Shown: positions 1 to 10,869 of the stretch, piece after piece
Layout of the letters: every line of letters begins with the position of its first letter
Numbering within the stretch: position 1 is the stretch's first letter
Assembly: GCA_030180135.1 (NCBI GenBank)
Contig: CM058239.1
Coordinates: 59,041,246 to 59,105,245 of the forward strand
Direction of reading: 5' to 3'
DNA length: 64,000 nucleotides
DNA from: Orychophragmus violaceus
Taxonomy: Eukaryota; Streptophyta; Magnoliopsida; Brassicales; Brassicaceae
The notes under the pieces: model-generated
Told to the model about the DNA's origin: nothing
The model's input: only the letters and a program-made list of their open reading frames with translations
Databases searched by the model: none
Made by a program: the position numbers and the translations under genes

Positions 1-325
1 TCATGATGTATTTGACAATTCGACCTAAACCGTTGTTAGATACATAGAATTTACGAGCTTATTAGGATTTTATGGTTAAGTTACTGTAGATTTGGGGTAT
101 AGGTTTAGGGTTATAATATCTGTTACACAGTGTTCGATTGAGTGTTTGATTGATTTTTAACTTTAAATGTCATCTAGAGTTGTATCGAACCACAAAAATA
201 GTTCGATAATCTAAGTTGGCCTAAATATCATCTAGAGTTGTATCGATTATAAGTGTTTATGTAAGAGAATGGGGTGTTTAATATAAGCATTCAGATATTC
301 TGGTAATATGAATTTGAATCGGTTA
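1..325. other. AT-rich flank left of E1, no gene seen
   Basis: I see no coding region here. A 19-bp direct repeat (TCATCTAGAGTTGTATCGA) occurs at 170-188 and 228-246, 58 bp apart. The sequence resumes after E1 at 10070. It could be the outer part of the CACTA element or unrelated DNA; no CACTA terminus is visible in it. Confidence 0.5.
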
Positions 326-330
326 ATACT

Positions 331-1515
331 TGAAATATCATGGTTTTTACCTGTTTTAAGCCATGATATAAGTGTGTTTTAGAGTCATTTGTAGTGTCTA
401 TCGAGTCATTTACAAGTGTTTATTAGCTACATGCACGTTTAGAGGATTTTTGGAGATATTGGAGCTATTGGGACAAGTTTTGGAGCAAAAGCCGTGAGAA
501 GCTGATTTCACTATCTCCGGACGACCTATGCAACTATCGATGCATCATTGGCATCGATCGACGCAGCTCAGCGCCAGCACATTAATAAAGACTTTGGAAA
601 ATTGCAATTTTGCCCCAGAAAGTTTTAGTATTTACAAAAGGACCCCAAGACGTGATTAGGCCTTTATAATTAAGTTTTTGGTGTTTTGTTTTAGTTACGC
701 ATTCATACTAATAGCTTTTTAGAAAGAGAGACCTTGAGGCTGATCGTTCTTGTACTACAGAGAGAAGATTTTGAACCTCTTTAACTCTTTTCTCTTTAAT
801 TTTATGCAATCTATTTATTCATTGATTTGTGTTCCATTAATCATGTCTAAGTAGATTCATAGTTAGGTTTAGGGATTCTCTTAAGGGTTTTCATGACTTG
901 CTAGATCTATCTATCAGTTAAGGATTCATATCTTATTTGTTCTTCAACCTGAATTGTGCTTAACACTAGTTTCTAATCTGATCACTTAGAATCTAGACTT
1001 TAGGTTTATAAATTGACACGAAAGTGTGGTTTAGAATCTGATCTATTTAGGTTGAGCAATTTAATTATCTGCAAAGAAATTTGGTTTAATTGAATTGTCA
1101 ACAAATCAAACTTGCACTTAAGGCTAGTTTAATCTGTTAGGAATTGCAAAGAAATTTGGGTTTCTGCTAATTAGACTTTGAGAATTCTCGCAACGAAAGT
1201 TGGTTAGTTCTATCTTGTGTTTGAGTTCTAGAACCGAACTTAATTTGATCCTGACTGATAATTGATATGCTTGTCTGATTTCCTGAGAACTCCCTAGACT
1301 TGACGCTTTTAGTACTTGCTTCACAACAACCGTTCTTGCTACTGATTTATTTTCTGATTTTTAGTTTAATATTTCTGATTAGCATCGCCTAGCTTAACTT
1401 GACATTCGATAGTCTATCGTAAGATTTCTTGTGTCTCTGTGGATTCGACCCCTAGATACTACATTTGCCTGTGCACTTGCTGTTGAACTTAGGGAAGTAA
1501 ACTCTGAGCATATCA
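331..1515 (+). repeat. E1 5' LTR
   Basis: 1185 bp, running TGAAATATCA to GAGCATATCA, and matched along its length by 8893-10064. CGATCG-type palindrome sites lie at about 531-565. The U3, R and U5 borders cannot be placed with certainty. Any ORFs inside are short and not conserved as protein. Confidence 0.95.
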
Positions 1516-1521
1516 AGTTTT

Positions 1522-1539
1522 TGGCGCCGTTGCCGGGGA
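1522..1539 (+). other. E1 primer-binding site (tRNA-Asp)
   Basis: TGGCGCCGTTGCCGGGGA lies 6 bp after the 5' LTR. It is the reverse complement of the 3' end of plant tRNA-Asp(GUC) as I know it (ending TCCCCGGCAACGGCGCCA). The same site occurs in E2 on the other strand. Confidence 0.92.
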
Positions 1540-1768
1540 CTTTTTTAAGTCTTCGATAGATTTGAGTTTAAATTTTAGATTAGGTTTTTCGTTTTTTGTT
1601 TTTGTTACTAATTTTTCCGTTTTGCTTTTGTCTACGTGGGTTTCAGGTCTGATATCGCTTAGCATCGATCGACGCATACATTGAATCGATCGACACAAGG
1701 CGAATCCCGAGTTGAAATGATCGTTGCAGACCTTGCATCGATCGATATAGTGCGATTATCGACGATTT
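1540..1768 (+). other. E1 5' leader with palindrome cluster
   Basis: Noncoding leader between primer-binding site and gag. Between 1661 and 1765 it carries at least four copies or half-copies of the CGATCG palindrome (AGCATCGATCGACGCA, AATCGATCGACACA, GCATCGATCGAT and variants). A cluster occupies the same place in E2 (58396-58490). Confidence 0.75.
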
Positions 1769-3328
1769 ATGCAGAAGCGTGAGACCAGAAGTAATCCGGA
1801 CGCGAATCTCGTAAATATCAGACTTGAGGAACTTGCTAGACTAGAAAGAGAGAACAGAAAAGCTCAAAAACCGGCTAAGATGGCAGCAGCTAATCCAGCA
1901 CCTTTGATTCTTGTTCGAGATGCTGAGGGTATTCTGAGAGACTTGCAGAACAATCACTACTATGCTCAAGGACAGAGAACTGATGATGAGGGAAATGTGA
2001 TTGAGCAGCAGATGGTTCAGCAGCCTGAACCTCCTAGTGCGCCAAATCCTCCGGATAGGAGGACACTAGCTGACTACAATAGGCCTGACGAGTTCTACGC
2101 TAACAGGTCTGCGATCGTTCCTCCAGCTTTCCCGAGGAATGAATTCAAGCTTAAGACATCCTACTACACACTTGTGGGGCAGCATCTCTTCTGTTGACTT
2201 CCACATGAGCACCCTATGGACCACATTGAAAATTTTGAGTCTTTGGTCACTGGGATGAAACACAACGGAGTGAGCTACGACTATCTACACTGCAAACTTT
2301 TTCCTCACTCTCTTGGAGGAGAAGCTGCTAACTGGCTGAAGCAGATTCCACCTGGGACTCTGACTACTTGGGATGCAGTGAAGAAGAAGTTTCTGCGACA
2401 CTTTTATGATGATGGACGATCAGAGCAGCTTAGACAGGATCTCTTGACCTTCAAGCAAGGATCCACAGAGCCTTTAAAGGCAGCTTGGGTGAGGTTTAAG
2501 ATGTACCAGAGAGATTGTCCTCACCATGGTTTCACTGAGGTGCAGCTCCTTGGCATTTTCTTTAGAGCAGTGGACTTGTGGTATCAGATGGCTCTGGATG
2601 CCGCAAGCAATGGGAACTTATATACTAAGTCTCCAGAGGAAGCTAATGAGCTTATAGAGAACTTGATAACTAGCAATAGTGTCAAGAATGCTGATATGGA
2701 GAGGACAAAGTCTGTTGCCAAAGCTGATAATCCACATATAGCTGAGATGAATAAGAAGATTGATCTTCTGCTTGGGAAGAAGAATGTGAGTTTTGCTCAG
2801 GATGTTGAGGTTTATGAGGCTGAAGATGGCTGCGAAGAGGAAGATGTGAACTATGTTGGTAGTTTTCAGGGGAAAAGATTTGGAAATCAACAAAGTAGAG
2901 GAGGCTACAATGGAATGGGACAGAGAGACAACTTCACAGGAAATCAGAATGGCTCTGGTTTCGCTTCTAAGCCTCAGTACCAGAAGCCTTTTCAGAGTAC
3001 AAACAGCACTGGAAACAGCACTAACAGCTTCACAAGGAATTATAGATCTTCGTCATATCATACTGCTCCTCCTCCAAATGAGCAGAATGATAAGATGATG
3101 GGTATGTTGGAGCAGCTGTTGGAAGGACAACAGAAGAGTACGGTGGATTTCAATGGGAAGATAGATGCTCTATACCTCGATCTGAACGGAAAGATAGATG
3201 CTTTGAGCACACATGTGAAAAAGCTTGATGTTCAGGTTGCAAAGACTGCTGGGTCTGTTAAGAGGCCAGATGGATCTCATCCGGGACGAATTGATGCCAA
3301 TCCTAAGTACCAGTGCAAGAAGTGGTAA
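1769..3328 (+). pseudogene. gag: E1 gag, broken
   Basis: Gag would form the particle that packages element RNA in the cytoplasm. The ATG at 1769 begins MQKRETRSNP, matched in E2 at 58381. The core HPMDHIENFESLVTGMK, WLKQIPPG, RHFYDDGRSEQ and CPHHGFTEV is shared with E2. The frame is cut by TGA at 2195-2197 and resumes in the same frame. A deletion of about 14 bp near 3318, relative to E2, shifts the frame and gives a TAA at 3326-3328. The C-terminal part is rich in N, Q, S and G, and I see no CCHC zinc knuckle. Confidence 0.9.
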
Positions 3329-4198
3329 GGAGCTTGTTCCTGCTCAGAAAAAGCAATTAAGTTTGAAAGAAATCGTGGAAATTGAAGAAATGGAAGATGA
3401 GATCCGTGAACTTCGCACTGCGTTGACCGATGCACCAATGCAACGATCGACACAGATCATGAATGAGGATTCTGAACTTAAGCTCGACGCAGAGGTCGTA
3501 ACAGAATCGCCTAGCATCGATCGATGCAACGCTAGCAACGATCGACGCAAAGCGATACCCGAGAGCTCAAAGGCAGAAACACTGAAAAAGACTGATGAAA
3601 AGATCTATAAGCCTAAAGTTCCCTTTCCTAAGGATCCCAGAAAGACTAAGACTGACAGGCAGCTGGCCAAATGCAAAGAGATCATTAAAAAGTGTTGATT
3701 GAAGTGCGTTTAGTTGATTCTATGCAAACTACTCCTGTGATGAGAAGATGTCTTAAGGACTTACTCGCTGGTAATTGGACTGATGAGGAGAGTGTAATGA
3801 TGATCACAGAGGTTTGTAGTGCTGTGATTCAAGGTAAGATACCAGAGAAGTTGAAGGATCCAGGTAGTTTTGTGCTTGATTGTGGAATCTACAGGAACAG
3901 ATTTGAGAGGTCTCTACGTGATCTTGGTTCAAGTGTTAATCTTATGCCTTGTTATGTTGCTAAGAGGCTTGGGATGACTGACTTTATGCCTACTGGGATC
4001 TCATTAGTCCTAGCTGACAGAACAGTCAGGATTCCTGAAGGAGTGCTGGAAGATGTGCCAATCAGAATTTGTGGTTGTGTGATCCCTACTGACTTTGTGG
4101 TTCTGCAGTATGGAGAAGAACCAAGGGATCCACTGATTTTGGGTAGACCATTCTTAGCCACTGCTGGTGCTATGATTGACTGTAAGAGGGGACGATAA
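3329..4198 (+). pseudogene. E1 Gag-PR linker and aspartic protease, broken
   Basis: Translation in the third frame gives RSGKELVPAQKKQLS and then a linker rich in S, D, R and C that the CGATCG palindromes encode (3428-3553). A 1-bp deletion near 3690 ends this frame at 3698. The next frame (3692-4198) holds VMRRCLKDLLAGNW, VLDCGIYRNRFERSLRDLGSSVNLMP and ILGRPFLATAGAMIDC. DLGSS is the retropepsin active-site position, where families have D-T/S-G. Another 1-bp indel near 4190 yields the stop at 4196-4198. Mature protease would cut the polyprotein; here the chain cannot be made. Confidence 0.85.
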
Positions 4199-4206
4199 TT
4201 CTGAAT

Positions 4207-6309
4207 GTGGGTGATCTGAAGATGAGTTTCGATATGGACAAGCTGGTTAAGAGACCAACCATTGACGGACAGACTTTTTATGTGGATACACTCAGTGATT
4301 TGGCTGCGGATTACTTTCACAAGAAACATGCTGAGGATCCACTGGAGAGAGCCTTACTGATCTCTATAATGGAGCTGGAACATCTGCAAGACGAGCCCGC
4401 AATTTGCTATGCGAGGCTAATGGATTCCACTGAGCAAGTAATGCAGTTGGATGTGTGTGACACGAGCTTGCATCGATCGACACCTCTAGTGCAACGATCG
4501 TTGCATATCGTCAGTGACTGGGTAGAGGAAAAGGCCCCGAAAATTGAGCTGAAACAACTTTCATCCGGGCTAAGGTACGCGTTTCTTGGACCTAATTCGA
4601 CATATCCTGTGATTGTTAATGCTAATTTGAACAACGCAAAGTTCACGTTACTGCTAAGCAAGCTGTGCAAGCATCACAAAGCTCTTGGCTATTCTCTTGA
4701 TGACATTTCAGGTATCTCTCCGGAGCTGTGCATGCATCGGATACATCTTGAGGACGAGTCTAAGACATCTGTTGAGCATCAGAGGAGGCTGAATCCTAAT
4801 CTTAAGGATGTGGTAAAGAAGGAGATCATGAAGCTACTAGATGCTGGGATCATCTATCCGATTTCAGACAGTGATTGGGTGAGTTCAGTCCTTGTAGTGC
4901 CTAAGAAAGGTGGGGTTACAGTTGTGAAAAATGAGAAGAACGAGCTGATTCCTACAAGGACTGTGACTGGGCACCGGATGTGCATAGATTACAGGAAGCT
5001 TAATGCTGCAACAAGGAAGGATCATTTCCCTTTACCCTTCATTGATCAGATGCTGGAGAGGTTAGCAAATCACCCTTACTATTGCTTCCTCGATGGATAT
5101 TCAGGTTTCTTCCAGATTCCCATCCATCCAGAGGATCAGGGAAAAACCACCTTTACTTGTCCATATGGCACATTTGCTTACCGCAGGATGCCTTTTGGAC
5201 TTTGCAATGCACCTGCCACCTTCCAGAGATGCACGATGTCCATATTCACTGATATGATTGAGGACTTTATGGAGGTGTTAATGGATGACTTTTCAGTCTA
5301 CAGGTCATCTTATAATGAGTGCTTGGATAATCTGTGCAAGGTACTAGCTAGATGCGAGGAGAAGCACTTAGTTCTTAATTGGGAGAAGTGTCATTTCATG
5401 GTCAGAGATGGCATTGTACTTGGACATAGAGTGTCTGAAGCAGGAATCAAAGTAGACCGCGCTAAGATTGAGGTTATGACCAGCCTCCAGGCGCCTGATT
5501 CTGTGAAATATATGAGGAGCTTTCTTGGACATGCTGGGTTCTATAGAAGGTTCATCAAGGATTTCAGTAAGAATGCTAGAACACTAACTGCTTTGCTGTG
5601 TAAAGATGTCAAATTTGAGTTCACTGCAGATTGTCAGGCTGCATTTGAACAGATCAAGGAGGCATTAGTGAGTGCTCCTATAGTTCAGCCACCAGATTGG
5701 GATCTACATTTTGAGGTTATGTGTGATGCGAGTGACTATGCTGTAGGAGATGTCCTGGGGCAGAAGAAGGACAGAAAGCTTCATGCTATGTAGTGTGCCA
5801 GTAGGACACTGGATGATGCGCATAGAAACTATGCCACTACGGAGAAGGAGTTGTTGGCAGTTGTCTTTGCCTTTGAGAAGTTTCGGCCCTATCTTGTTGG
5901 TTCTAAAGTGATTGTACACACTGATCATTCAGCTCTGAAGTATCTAATGCAGAAAAAGGATGCTAAACTGAGATTGTTGAGATGGATCATATTGCTTCAA
6001 GAGTTTGATATTGAGGTGAAGGACATGAAGGGAGTTGAAAACGGAGTTGCTGACCATCTGTCAAGGATTCTGGTTGATGAAGACTTCCCCATTAATGATT
6101 TCTTACCTGAGGAGAACGTCAATATGATTGAGACAGTATTTCGGACGGATTTAGATAGGAAGATGCAGAACTGTCGGATTAATCACATTGCGTCGATCGA
6201 TACAACCACTGTGACGATCGATGCATGTGTTGAGAATGCAACGATCGAAACGTACCTGTGCGACGATCGTTGCAATGCGCCTACGAACCCAGAACCTCTT
6301 AAGGTTTAA
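4207..6309 (+). pseudogene. E1 reverse transcriptase and RNase H, broken
   Basis: The frame at 4207-5793 holds the PR-RT linker (with palindromes at 4464-4510), then RT: RLNPNLKDVVKKEIMKLLDAG, MCIDYRKLN, YCFLDGYSGFFQIP and the catalytic LMDDF (ATG-GAT-GAC at 5281-5289; canonical YVDD/FMDD). RNase H begins at FEVMCDASDYAVG, is cut by TAG at 5791-5793, and continues in the same frame through TTEKELLAVVFAFEKF and TDHSALKY. Reading stops at TAA 6307-6309 inside the RNaseH-integrase linker, after palindromes at 6190-6275. E2 reads through both places with different codons, though it has its own stop in the linker. Confidence 0.9.
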
Positions 6310-7619
6310 ATTGGACACTACGACTTCGAAGTTTGTGTTGTTTCGACGACCACTCGACCCTGGTTTGCGGATATTGCTAATTACCTAGCTGCAGAGACTG
6401 AACCAGATGAGTTGAGGGGGTATGCTAAGAAGAAATTCTTCCGGGAGCTCAGACGATACTACTGGGATGAGCCTTATCTGTATAAGCACTGCTCTGATGG
6501 ACTTTACAGGAGGTGCATTGCGGAATCAGAGGTTCCAGATGTTCTGTTTCACTGTCATGGATCAGATTATGCTGGACATTTTGCTACTTTTAAGACTGTG
6601 TCTAAGGTTCTGCAAGCAGGTTTCTGGTGGCCTACGATGTTTAGAGACTCTCATTCTTTTGTCTCTCAGTGTGATGCCAGTCAGAGTAGAGGAAAAATCA
6701 GTAAGAAGAATGAGATGCCTCAGAATTTCATTCTTGAAGTTGAGGTTTTCGATTGCTGGGGCATAGATTTCATGAGTCCTTTTCCCTCATCCTATGGGAT
6801 ATTCATTTTGGTTGATGTGGACTATGTGTCTAAGTGGGTGGAAGCAATAGCTAGTCCAACCAATGATTCTTCTGTGGTTATTAAGCTGTTTAAGACCATC
6901 ATATTCCCTAGATTTGGAGTACCGCAGATAGTGATTAGTGATGGAGGATCTCATTTCATTAATAAGGTCTTCGAGAAGCTGCTACGGAAGCATGGAGTTC
7001 ATCACCGAGTTGCTACTCCTTATCACCCTCAGACTAGTGGGCAAGTCGAGGTCTCTAATAGACAGATCAAGGAGATCTTGGAGAAGACAGTTGGGAAGAC
7101 AAGGAAGGATTGGGCAGCAAAGCTGGATGATGCACTATGGGCTTACCGGACTGCTTTCAAGACACCACTCGGGACTACTCCATTTCATCTTCTGTATGGA
7201 AAAGCTTGTCATCTGCCAGTAGAGCTTGATCACAAAGCAGCATGGGCTGTGAAGCAGACGAATTTCGATCTTAATTCTGCTGCAGAAAGGAGATTGGTGC
7301 AGCTTAATGAGTTGGATGAGATTAGGCATTATGCTTATGAGAATTCAAAGTTGTACAAGGAGAGGACTAAGGCTTATTTGTCTCTAGACAATTTGATCCT
7401 AATGATCAAGTACTTTTGTATAACTCTCGTTTTCAATTGTTTCCAGGTAAGCTGAGATCAAGGTGGTTTAATCCTTTCACAATCAAGGAAGTGCGTCCTT
7501 ATGGTGCCGTCGTTCTAATCAGCCAGGAAGGTAAGGAATTCACTGTCAATGGACAGAGGGTGAAGCATTATTGGGCTAAGGCCGAGATTCCGCGAGGTCA
7601 GATTTTTTCCTCTGGATGA
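6310..7619 (+). pseudogene. E1 integrase, broken
   Basis: Integrase would insert the cDNA in the nucleus. The frame is open from 6310 to 7455: YDFE, an HHCC region (HCHGSDYAGHF and QCDASQSRGK), then the DDE core CWGIDF, VISDGGSHF and SGQVEVSNRQIKE. The second zinc Cys is Ser here (CDAS; E2 has CDAC), so the finger is damaged. A deletion of about 13 bp near 7385 shifts the frame; the C-terminal domain (FPGKLRSRW, FTIKEVRPYGAVV, VNGQRVKHYW) continues in another frame to TGA at 7617-7619. Confidence 0.9.
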
Positions 7620-8877
7620 TGCACCCTCTGCCTGATTCAGCTGAAACGTCAAACTAATAACGTTAAAAGAGTGCTGAGTGGGAGGCAACCCACTGTTTCG
7701 TTTGTACATATTCTTTTTGGTGTTTTTGTTAGGATTTTACGTTTTTTCGTTTTTGGTGTGTTCTTACTGCAAATTACAAGTCTGAAGAACTGCGTCGATC
7801 GTTGCATTTGTTGTGACGATCGATGCAGGTGGATTTGACGAAGAAAATTGCCTTGCAACGATCGTTGCGGTCCTGTGCAACGATCGACACAAAATCGCAA
7901 TCGCCCTGCAACGATCATCACATTCATGCGCAACGATCGATGCAGGTGCGAGACAGGTAAAAATCGACAGAACCTAACATATCCTTTAACATTTTCTTCT
8001 TTTACCGATCCTAAGCTTGACACTACTGGGGATAGTGTGTTTCAAGTGTGGGGGAGGTGGTATTGACATTAATCTTTTTCTTTTCTTAGAGTCAGTTGTG
8101 TTTTTTGTGTCAGTTTTATCGAGTCAAAACAGTTTAAGTAGGAAACAATGAATTTTTGAGAAGCCAACAACACTTGCACGAACTTAAGTAACCATTGGGA
8201 TGAGCTTGCAGGATCAATCTGTGACTATTAGAAAACCCAATGCAGATCAGCCTACTGAGGACACCCATATCAATTCAGGTATTCAGAGGATCTTTTACTG
8301 ACTTCGCCCCTAATTTTGACTTATTTTTCTCACCTAAGGGCTTGGTATACCTTGGTAATAAACTGAGGATGAGCTAGTAGCTCCGAAGTGGTCGTGGGAG
8401 TGGTAGAGACCCCTATTACCTCCTGTGCATCCATGGAATGTGTCCAAAGTACACCCCATAACGGGAAGAGCACTGATAAAAAAATAAAATGATACCCAAT
8501 GGGGAGAAATCAATTGCTAAGAAAAGGGAAAAGAGAAGAAAGGAACCAGAAAAATATAGTATGGTGGTCTATAGCCAACAGAGTAAGAGTCCATGTGCCA
8601 TTTGATCGATACTCCTTAGGTGAGACCGCACTTAATAGCTTATAGAAGTCAGTAGGGTGAAATTTGAATGCTTTGGATTGATTGTGGAGTTTACTCAGGA
8701 CAGTTGCTAAGTGTGGGGGAAGTATATGTTGGTCTTAATGTCTTGCAGGTGAATCTTTCATGTGGCTTACTAAGGGGAATCTGAGTGTTTTGCTTCTAAG
8801 ATGAAAAGAGTTTCTGAAATTTTCAAACCTCTTCACCACATTTTGGTTTTCTGTTTTGCTTGAGGGCAAGCAAAAGC
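7620..8877 (+). other. E1 3' noncoding region, no env gene
   Basis: About 1.26 kb between integrase and the polypurine tract, where envelope-bearing Athila members have env. I see no long frame. It starts with a conserved piece (GAGTGCTGAGTGGGAGGCAACCCACTG), then a palindrome cluster at 7792-7945, and holds two inner polypurine tracts like the terminal one (8044-8057 and 8708-8722, core AAGTGTGGGGGA). The homologous E2 region is 28968-29255 plus 51456-52511. Confidence 0.75.
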
Positions 8878-8892
8878 TAAGTGTGGGGGAGT
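8878..8892 (+). other. E1 polypurine tract
   Basis: TAAGTGTGGGGGAGT directly precedes the 3' LTR and is the expected plus-strand primer. E2 has the same tract beside its 3' LTR (28968-28984, other strand). Confidence 0.85.
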
Positions 8893-10064
8893 TGATATAT
8901 CATGATTTTTACATGTTTTAAGCCATGATATAAGTGCGTTTTAGAGTCATTTGTAGTGTCTATCGAGTCATTTACAGGTGTTTATTAGCTACATGCACGT
9001 TTGGAGGATTTTTGGAGATATTGGAGCTATTGGGACAAGTTTTTGAGCAAAAGCCGTGAGGAGCTGATTTCACTATCTCTGGACGACCTATGCAACGATC
9101 GATGCAACATTGGCATCGATCGACGCAGCTCAGCGCCAGCACATTAATGAAGACTTTGGAAAATTGTAGTTTTGCCCCATAAATTTTAAGTATTCAAGAC
9201 GTGATAAGGCATTTATAATTAGGTTTTTGGTGTTTTGTTTTAGTTACGCATTCATAGTAATAGCTTTTTAGAAAGAGAGACCTTGAGGCTGATCGTTCTT
9301 GTACTACAGAGAGAAGATTTCGAACCTCTTTAACTCTTTACTCTTTAATTTTATGCATTCTATTTATTCATTGATTTGTGTTCCATTAATCATGTCTGAG
9401 TAGATTCATAGTTAGGTTTAGGGATTCTCTTAAGGGTTTTCATGACTTGCTAGATCTATCTATTAGTTAAGGATTCATATCTTATTTGTTCTTCAACCTG
9501 AATTGTGCTTAACACTAGTTTCTAATCTGATCACTTAGAATCTAGACTTTAGGTTTATAAATTGACACGAAAGTGTGGTTTAGAATCTGATCTATTTAGG
9601 TTGAGCAATTTAATTATCTGCAAAGAAATTTGGTTTAATTGAATTGTCAACAAATCAAACTTGCACTTAAGGCTAGTTTAATCTGTTAGGAATTGCAAAG
9701 AAATTTGGGTTTCTGCTAATTAGACTTTGAGAATTCTCGCAACGAAAGTTGGTTAGTTCTATCTTGTGTTTGAGTTCTAGAACCGAACTTAATTTGATCC
9801 TGACTGATAATTGATATGCTTGTCTGATTTCCTGAGAACTCCCTAGACTTGACGCTTTTAGTACTTGCTTCACAACAACCGTTCTTGCTACTGATTTATT
9901 TTCTGATTTTTAGTTTAATATTTCTGATTAGCATCGCCTAGCTTAACTTGACATTCGATAGTCTATCGTAAGATTTCTTGTGTCTCTGTGGATTCGACCC
10001 CTAGATACTACATTTGCCTGTGCACTTGCTGTTGAACTTAGGGAAGTAAACTCTGAGCATATCA
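8893..10064 (+). repeat. E1 3' LTR
   Basis: 1172 bp, TGATATATCA to GCATATCA, followed by the target duplication ATACT. It differs from the 5' LTR by scattered substitutions and small indels, including a segment after 9180 that is shorter than in the 5' copy. Palindromes: TGCAACGATCGATGCA at 9091-9106 and GCATCGATCGACGCA at 9112-9126. Confidence 0.95.
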
Positions 10065-10069
10065 ATACT

Positions 10070-10782
10070 CGATACACCTAGTAAACTTGGGATTTTTATC
10101 ATGTCTTTGTTGTTAACGAACCCAAAATCAATTATTTTTTGAACTTTTAGGGTTTCATATGTTCTTCATATTGTTGTAAATTTGTTTATAACGAATTCGA
10201 CGTAAAACATCATAATTTTCTGGATTGTTGTAAATTAGTCATTAATTTACGTCGGATTTACGACAATTCAACGTAAATACGTCGCTTTGTCCATTTTATA
10301 ATAATAGAGTCTTATTTCATAATTTATTTCTTAAACTTAAAACAAAGTATGTTCTTCTCCATGATGATTCCAAACATAATAGTTCGGCCTAAATAATTTA
10401 TTCATTAAGTGACGCCAAACCGTATCGCTTTGATAAATTTAGTATTCATATACAATTCTGACAAGGAGACAACATTTTTCCGCTCGTTTGATGTGCTTGA
10501 TCCATAAAACTTTCCACTCCGGTAAGAAACTCTTTTGTCACCAATCCTTCCACATATTTATGTTGATTACATCCAGCTTCGTAACTCGTATATCAACATT
10601 AAATTTCGCAGAATATTCCAATGAATTTGCATCGTTTGCTTTCCATATTCTCGTTCCAAACAATTTGATATTCAGCGTAAATTCGTCATTATTTTACGTC
10701 GAATCATCTTTTTCTCAATTTTTTTAAAAGGCAAACTCATTAATTCAAAACTAAAAAAATATATTTCAAACAACTATTCAAC
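10070..10782 (-). mobile_element. CACTA-related fragment with transposase N-terminal relic
   Basis: On the - strand, about 10390-10560 resembles the CACTA N-terminal domain at 61620-61860: nucleotide stretches around CAACTTCGTAACTCGTATAT are shared, and a degenerate VTKEFLTGVESFMDQA and WNHHGE can be read. On both sides (about 10170-10300 and 10676-10707) lie short repeats of the ACGTCGTAAAT/ATTTACGACG type, as in the subterminal DNA at 62170-62390. So a second, deleted CACTA head seems to adjoin the 3' end of the main element. No terminal CACTA was found. Confidence 0.6.
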
Positions 10783-10869
10783 ACTATAAGAGTTTAAGAT
10801 AATTATATTCTTCTTCAGAGTTACTAAACGAATCATGATCTGACTAATTCTCGGACTCTACATCATCAT
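10783..10869 (-). pseudogene. CACTA transposase acidic C-terminal tail, last piece
   Basis: On the - strand this reads D, E and S-rich residues (DDDVESEN, then DHDSFSNSEEEYNYLKLL) to a TAG at 10785-10783. The piece just across insertion F (21001-21060) ends in a similar acidic run (EEEGQSEE, SSDDDEE). The two fit as one acidic tail split by F. In-frame stops are present in both. Acidic tails are usual at the end of plant CACTA proteins. Confidence 0.55.

Larger units (their letters stand above)
331..10064 (+). mobile_element. E1: Athila-type Ty3/gypsy LTR retrotransposon, decayed
   Basis: This is a complete LTR element: LTRs at 331-1515 and 8893-10064, beginning TGAAATATCA/TGATATATCA and ending in ATATCA, with a perfect 5-bp target duplication ATACT at 326-330 and 10065-10069. 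The primer-binding site matches tRNA-Asp, and the order gag, protease, RT, RNaseH, integrase is that of Ty3/gypsy. The Asp primer and a polyprotein with conserved blocks such as RKDHFPLP and WAYRTAFKTPLG fit the Athila/Tat branch. No env-like frame is present between integrase and the 3' LTR. At least seven nonsense or frameshift lesions make it non-functional. E2 is a homologous, better preserved copy in opposite orientation. Confidence 0.95.

Noticed and set aside
1124..1324. 66-codon - strand frame repeated at 9673-9873
   Set aside because: It lies in both E1 LTRs, so repetition reflects the LTR pair; no domain and no start context that would favour a gene.
1522..1539. Partial tRNA gene (Asp) suggested by the match
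   Set aside because: Only the 18-nt complement of the 3' end is present, next to an LTR; it is a primer-binding site.
2618..2893. 91-codon - strand frame over E1 gag
   Set aside because: Shadow of gag on the other strand; hydrophobic composition follows from gag codons.
7620..8877. Possible env-like gene as in some Athila elements
   Set aside because: No frame of useful length, no signal peptide or membrane segment in E1 or in the matching E2 region.
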